DNA of 64,000 bases from assembly GCF_003635165.1 (NCBI RefSeq), contig NZ_ML058604.1, positions 124,001 through 188,000 on the forward strand, in the 5' to 3' direction. Of the stretch, positions 60,023-64,000 are shown piece by piece (the first letter of the stretch is position 1; each line of letters opens with the position of its first letter). The notes under the pieces were generated by a model. It ran no database searches. It was not told the origin of the DNA and saw nothing but the letters and a program-made list of their open reading frames with translations. The stretch comes from Burkholderia sp. Nafp2/4-1b. Lineage in GTDB: Bacteria; Pseudomonadota; Gammaproteobacteria; Burkholderiales; Burkholderiaceae. The position numbers were made by a program, and so were the translations under genes.

Positions 60023-61116
60023 ACCGGGCCGTCGTGTCGTCCCGCATCGACGCCGCGCGTGCGCGCGTGTCGCCGTCGCCCGCGCGCCGCGTCTGGCAGC
60101 GCTTTCGCCAGCAGCGCCTCGGTTACTGGAGCTTCGTGATCTTCGTCGTCGCGTTCGCCGCGAGCCTCGCCGCGCCGCTATGGTCGAACGACAAGCCGCT
60201 CGTCGTGCGCTACGACGGCCAGTATTATTTCCCGATGTTCCATGCGTACCCGGAGACGAACTTCGGCGGCGATTTCCCGACGCCGGCCGACTATCTCGAC
60301 CCGTACGTGCGCAAGCGGCTCGAGGCGCCCGGCAACTTCGTCGTCTATCCGCCGAACCGCTATTACTACGACACGCTGAACTACTTCTCGACCGTGCCGA
60401 ACCCGGCGCCGCCGTCACGCGCGAACTGGCTCGGCACGGACGCGCAGGGCCGCGACCTGCTTGCGCGGCTCGTGTACGGGTTCCGCGTGTCCGTCGAGTT
60501 CGGCTTGATCCTCACGGTGATCGGCACGCTGCTCGGGATCGCCGCGGGCGCGGTGCAGGGCTTCTTCGGCGGGCGCATCGACATCGTCGGGCAGCGGCTG
60601 ATCGAGATCTGGAGTTCGCTGCCCGAGCTTTACCTGCTGATCATCTTCGCGTCGATCTTCGAGCCGAGCTTCCTGCTGCTGATCGTGCTGCTGTCGCTGT
60701 TCGGCTGGATCGGCCTGGCCGACTACGTGCGTGCCGAATTCCTGCGCAATCGCACGCAGGACTACGTGCGCGCGGCCCGCGCGATGGGCCTCACGAACTG
60801 GCAGATCATCTGGCGCCACGTGCTGCCGAACAGCCTGACGCCCGTGATCACGTTCCTGCCGTTCCGGATGAGCGGCGCGATCCTGGCGCTGACGAGCCTC
60901 GACTTCCTCGGGCTCGGCGTGCCGCCGCCGACGCCGAGCCTCGGCGAGCTGCTCGCGCAGGGCAAGGGCAACCTCGACGCGTGGTGGATCTCGCTGTCGA
61001 CGTTCGGCGTGCTGGTCGCGACGCTGCTGCTGCTGACCTTCATGGGAGACGCGCTGCGCAACGCGCTCGACACGCGGATTGCCGATTCGGTGCGCGCGGC
61101 GGGAGGCCAGCGATGA
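60019..61116 (+). CDS. yejE: Oligopeptide ABC importer permease YejE
   Basis: Second permease of the importer, 365 residues (E. coli YejE 341). It has a cytoplasmic start (PARRVWQRFRQQRLGYWSFVIFVVAF) and six helices, with the transport signature FLRNRTQDYVRAARAMGLTNWQIIWRHVLPN. A periplasmic loop of about 80 residues (ANFGGDFPTPADYLDPYV region) precedes the second helix. The start overlaps the mini-ORF stop by 3 bases. Confidence 0.95.
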   Translation: MNRAVVSSRIDAARARVSPSPARRVWQRFRQQRLGYWSFVIFVVAFAASLAAPLWSNDKPLVVRYDGQYYFPMFHAYPETNFGGDFPTPADYLDPYVRKRLEAPGNFVVYPPNRYYYDTLNYFSTVPNPAPPSRANWLGTDAQGRDLLARLVYGFRVSVEFGLILTVIGTLLGIAAGAVQGFFGGRIDIVGQRLIEIWSSLPELYLLIIFASIFEPSFLLLIVLLSLFGWIGLADYVRAEFLRNRTQDYVRAARAMGLTNWQIIWRHVLPNSLTPVITFLPFRMSGAILALTSLDFLGLGVPPPTPSLGELLAQGKGNLDAWWISLSTFGVLVATLLLLTFMGDALRNALDTRIADSVRAAGGQR

Positions 61117-62741
61117 GCGAGCCGATCGTAGCGAACGCGAACCCGGGCGAACCGCTGCTGTCGCTCGAGCATCTGCACGTGCGTTTCGGCGACACGGTGG
61201 CCGTCGACGACGTGACGCTCGCGATCGGCCGCGGCGAGCGCGTTGCGCTCGTCGGCGAGTCGGGCTCGGGCAAGAGCGTGACCGCGCTGTCGATCCTGCG
61301 GCTGCTGCGCGACGCCGACGTGAGCGGCACGATCCGCTTTGCCGGGCACGACCTCGCCGGCAAGAGCGAGCGCGAGATGCGCGGGCTGCGCGGCTCGGAC
61401 ATCGCGATGATCTTCCAGGAGCCGATGACCGCGCTGAACCCGCTGTATACGATCGGCGCGCAGATCGGCGAGACGATCGTGCTGCACGACGGCGTGACGG
61501 CGGCCGACGCGCGCAAGCGCGCGATCGCGCTGCTCGCGCGCACCGGCATCGCGGAGCCGGAGCGGCGCGTCGACAGCTACCCGCACCAGTTGTCCGGCGG
61601 GCAGCGGCAGCGCGCGATGATCGCGATGGCGCTCGCGTGCCGGCCGCGCCTCTTGCTCGCGGACGAGCCGACGACCGCGCTCGACGTGACGATCCGCGCG
61701 CAGATCGTCGACCTGCTGCTCGAACTGCAGCGCGAGGAGGCGGCAAAGCGCGGGATGGCGGTGCTGTTGATCACGCACGACCTGAACCTCGTGCGGCACT
61801 TCGCCGAGCGGGTCGCGGTGATGGAGCGCGGCAAGCTGGTCGAAAGCGGGCCGGTCGAGCGGATCTTCGCGGAGCCGGAGCATCCGTATACGCAGCGGCT
61901 GCTGAACAGTCGGCCGCAGCGCGCGGTCGCGCCGGTGATGCCGATCGCGCCCGTCGTGCTCGATGCGCGCCACGTCAGCGTGCAGTTCGCGCGCAAGCGG
62001 CCGGGTTTCGCGGGCTGGTTCGGCACGGTGCCGGTGACGGCGGTCGCGGATGTGTCGGTGTCGGTGCGGCAGGGCGAGACGCTCGGGATCGTCGGCGAAT
62101 CCGGCTCAGGGAAGTCGACGCTCGCGATGGCGCTGCTCGGGCTCCAGAAGACGGCGCACGGCGAAATCGAATTCCAGGGGCGCGCGCTGTCGACCTATCG
62201 CGGCCGCGAGCAAACCGCGCTGCGCTCGAACATGCAGGTCGTCTTTCAGGATCCCTTCAGCTCGCTGTCGCCGCGCCACACGATCGAGCGGATCGTCGGC
62301 GAGGGGCTCGAACTGCATCGCCCGGAGCTGGGCCCGGACGCGCGCCGTGCGAAGTCGCTGGCCGTGCTGCGCGAAGTCGGCCTCGACCGCACGGTGCTGC
62401 ATCGCTATCCGCACGAATTCTCGGGCGGCCAGCGTCAGCGGATCGCGATCGCGCGCGCGCTCGTGCTGGAGCCGCGCATCCTGATCCTCGACGAACCGAC
62501 GTCCGCGCTCGACGTGTCGATCCAGCAGCAGGTGTTGAAGCTGCTCGCGAATTTGCAACAGAAATACAACCTCGGCTATGTATTCATCAGCCACGACCTG
62601 GAGGTGATCGGCGCGATGGCGCACCGCGTCGCGGTCATGCAGGACGGGGCGATCGTGGAGTCCGGGGAGGTGGCCGATATCTTCGCGAAGCCGTCACATC
62701 CTTACACACAAAAGCTGTTGAAAGCGGTCTGGAAAGCGTGA
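61113..62741 (+). CDS. yejF: Oligopeptide ABC importer double ATPase YejF
   Basis: Fused pair of ABC ATPases that power the Yej importer, 542 residues (E. coli 529). The first domain has [10 protein letters not shown] and [15 protein letters not shown]; the second (from about 290) has [10 protein letters not shown] and [15 protein letters not shown], both with Walker [23 protein letters not shown]. The start at 61113 overlaps the yejE stop by 4 bases (ATGA), so translation is coupled. Confidence 0.97.
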   Translation: MSEPIVANANPGEPLLSLEHLHVRFGDTVAVDDVTLAIGRGERVALVGESGSGKSVTALSILRLLRDADVSGTIRFAGHDLAGKSEREMRGLRGSDIAMIFQEPMTALNPLYTIGAQIGETIVLHDGVTAADARKRAIALLARTGIAEPERRVDSYPHQLSGGQRQRAMIAMALACRPRLLLADEPTTALDVTIRAQIVDLLLELQREEAAKRGMAVLLITHDLNLVRHFAERVAVMERGKLVESGPVERIFAEPEHPYTQRLLNSRPQRAVAPVMPIAPVVLDARHVSVQFARKRPGFAGWFGTVPVTAVADVSVSVRQGETLGIVGESGSGKSTLAMALLGLQKTAHGEIEFQGRALSTYRGREQTALRSNMQVVFQDPFSSLSPRHTIERIVGEGLELHRPELGPDARRAKSLAVLREVGLDRTVLHRYPHEFSGGQRQRIAIARALVLEPRILILDEPTSALDVSIQQQVLKLLANLQQKYNLGYVFISHDLEVIGAMAHRVAVMQDGAIVESGEVADIFAKPSHPYTQKLLKAVWKA

Positions 62742-62788
62742 TAGGCGTCCAATGGTCTGACCATCTCGATTGTATTTATTAATTTGTT

Positions 62789-62817
62789 TTGACAAACGAT
62801 TACGCGCTGGCTAGTAT
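62789..62817 (+). promoter_or_regulatory. Strong promoter of the NlpC/P60 gene
   Basis: TTGACA (62789-62794, consensus) and TAGTAT (62812-62817) are separated by exactly 17 bases. The start codon at 62870 lies 52 bases downstream of the -10. It separates this gene from the yej operon. Confidence 0.85.
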
Positions 62818-62869
62818 CGACCGAAATTTTCCGCCAATCAGCTGATTTTTAAGCACATTCCATCGACCA

Positions 62870-63544
62870 ATGCAGCATCGATCCCTGACCCAGGCATGCG
62901 CGCGCACCCTCGCCGGGCTGTTCATCGGCGCCCTGTTCGCAGCAGCTCCCGGCGCGTTCGCCGACGAAGTCAGCAGTTTTAACCAGAATGTCACGAATTC
63001 GACTCAAATCGGGTCGGCTTCCTCCCTCCAGCAGACCACTGCGCAGCCGTCGAGCGGCGGCGCGAAGTCGTTCCTCGCCGGCATGGCGGGCAAGGCAGGC
63101 GACGTGGTCGTCGGCGCGCTCAACATGATCGGCGTGCGTTACCGCTGGGGCGGCAACTCGCCGGATTCGGGCCTCGACTGCAGCGGCTTCGTCCGCTACG
63201 TGTTCCAGGACACCCTCGGCATGTCGCTGCCGCGTCGCGCGGAAGAAATGAGCCGCGTCGGCGAGAAGGTGAGCATGAGCAACCTGAAGCCGGGCGACCT
63301 CGTGTTCTTCAACACGATGCGCCGCACGTTCTCGCACGTCGGCATCTACATCGGCGACAACAAGTTCGTGCATTCGCCGTCGACGGGCAGCACGATTCGC
63401 GTCGACGATCTCGACAGCGGCTACTGGGAAAAGCGTTTCACCGGCGCGCGCCGCCTCGAATCGGAGTTTCCGATGAAGGCCGACGACCTGCGCCAGCGCG
63501 TGCGCGCGACGCTCGGCGACGACGCGGCGAACGGCAGCAACTGA
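62870..63544 (+). CDS. Exported NlpC/P60 peptidoglycan endopeptidase
   Basis: A 224-residue secreted cell-wall hydrolase. After a signal peptide (LAGLFIGALFAAAPGAFA, cleavage near residue 31) there is a Ser/Gln/Thr-rich linker, then an NlpC/P60 domain with the catalytic cysteine in GLDCSGFVRYVF, catalytic histidine in HVGIYIG and the third polar residue in FVHSPSTG. It cleaves peptide stems of murein, as Spr/MepS do. There is no lipobox, so it is soluble periplasmic or secreted rather than a lipoprotein. Confidence 0.92.
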   Translation: MQHRSLTQACARTLAGLFIGALFAAAPGAFADEVSSFNQNVTNSTQIGSASSLQQTTAQPSSGGAKSFLAGMAGKAGDVVVGALNMIGVRYRWGGNSPDSGLDCSGFVRYVFQDTLGMSLPRRAEEMSRVGEKVSMSNLKPGDLVFFNTMRRTFSHVGIYIGDNKFVHSPSTGSTIRVDDLDSGYWEKRFTGARRLESEFPMKADDLRQRVRATLGDDAANGSN

Positions 63545-63571
63545 CGCTCGCCGGCGATCGGCCGGATCAAG

Positions 63572-63607
63572 AAAACCCTGTCACCGAAAGGCGGCAGGGT
63601 TTTTTTG
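63572..63607 (+). terminator. Intrinsic terminator after the NlpC/P60 gene
   Basis: A 9-base stem (aaaaccctg / cagggtttt) around a 14-base loop is followed by a run of T. It may also serve the convergent patatin-like gene from the minus strand, where A-rich bases give a T run. Confidence 0.88.
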
Positions 63608-63685
63608 TTTTGGGGCGCGCGGTAGGCTGTCATTGGTGGCGCGCGGTGACGCGCCACGCACCGCTTCGCCCCGTTTTCTGTCCGC

Positions 63686-64000
63686 TTACGCGGCCGCGAC
63701 GCCGCGGGCCGCCGCGAGCTTGCGCTGCAGTTCCGGCATGATGCGCGCGACGGCTTCCTCGCCCGCGAGGACTGCCGCATTGCGCTGGTTGAAGTCGCTG
63801 CCGCCCATCGCGGCAAGGTTCGGACGGATGACGACGTCCGCGTATTTGTCGAGTTCGTACGTCTTGATGGTCTGGCCCATGATCGTGAAGGTCTGCAGCA
63901 GCATCTCGATCGGGTTGCTGGTCGCCGCGCCGTCCGGCCGCGACGAGATATCGACCGCGATCACGAAGCTCGCGCCCATCTTGCGCGCGAACGACGCGGG
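63686..64000 (-). CDS. Patatin-like phospholipase, C-terminal part (5' end outside the window)
   Basis: Only the last 104 residues are visible. They start in the middle of PASFARKMGASFVIAVDISSRPD, the strand that follows the catalytic aspartate in bacterial patatin-like (RssA-type) phospholipases, and continue with IEMLLQTFTIMGQTI and DVVIRPNLAAMGGSDF. The catalytic GxSxG and DG motifs would be upstream of the window edge, so the enzyme class is inferred from the tail only. A start cannot be seen. Confidence 0.75.
   Translation of the reverse strand, partial: PASFARKMGASFVIAVDISSRPDGAATSNPIEMLLQTFTIMGQTIKTYELDKYADVVIRPNLAAMGGSDFNQRNAAVLAGEEAVARIMPELQRKLAAARGVAAA

Overview
The window is a high-GC stretch of conserved bacterial chromosome. 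Codon use, gene content and gene order point to a beta-proteobacterium of the Burkholderia type, probably the main chromosome of a Burkholderia cepacia complex-like species. This assignment comes from recognising protein families and synteny by eye; no search was run. I see no prophage, insertion sequence, CRISPR array, integron or plasmid gene. About 55 protein genes and one tRNA gene fill the window, mostly as short housekeeping operons.

Layout. 1-4.8 kb (minus strand): an RpfE-type gene, recJ, prfB with its programmed +1 frameshift, and the 5' part of lysS. 4.9-11.3 kb (plus): a Lol lipoprotein-release permease and ATPase, a TatD-type nuclease, comEC for DNA uptake and an alpha/beta hydrolase. 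11.4-15.9 kb (plus): pyrG-kdsA-eno-ftsB, linking CTP, Kdo, glycolysis and division. 15.9-17.9 kb (minus): a small lipoprotein, hslO (Hsp33) and a gamma-carbonic-anhydrase-like protein. 18-27.2 kb (plus): a DUF455 ferritin-like protein, a hydrolase, an RNase AM-type PHP phosphatase, a YciO-type protein, a site-2-protease-like protein, trpS, a methyltransferase, dapA-bamC and a WalJ-like metallo-hydrolase. 27.3-36.4 kb is mostly minus strand: an Ala/Ser-rich lipoprotein, a RoxA/YcfD-type ribosomal oxygenase, an exported phosphoesterase-like protein, mutS, a flavoprotein and suhB, with a plus-strand SlyD-like gene among them.

36.7-38.6 kb carries trmJ and cysE; 38.7-41.4 kb (minus) carries lpxH, two adjacent cyclophilins and a TPR protein. 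41.7-48.3 kb (plus) carries cysS, an AlkA-like glycosylase, accA, tilS, lysC and tRNA-Ser(GCU) with a clear promoter and terminator. 48.5-49.9 kb holds the least familiar gene, a glycosyltransferase-like protein made of two tandem copies of one domain. 50.4-56.0 kb is a respiratory block: a solitary NuoM-like subunit followed by cyoABCD, behind an AT-rich spacer with an FNR-type half-site palindrome. 56.4-62.7 kb holds an exported PVYAP-repeat protein and the Yej oligopeptide ABC importer, with a 25-codon signal-peptide-like mini-ORF between yejB and yejE. The window ends with an NlpC/P60 endopeptidase and the 3' part of a patatin-like gene.

There is no obvious new defence or biosynthetic system. 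The observations most worth following are the duplicated glycosyltransferase-like protein, the NuoM/cyo block with its spacer, and the mini-ORF in the yej operon.
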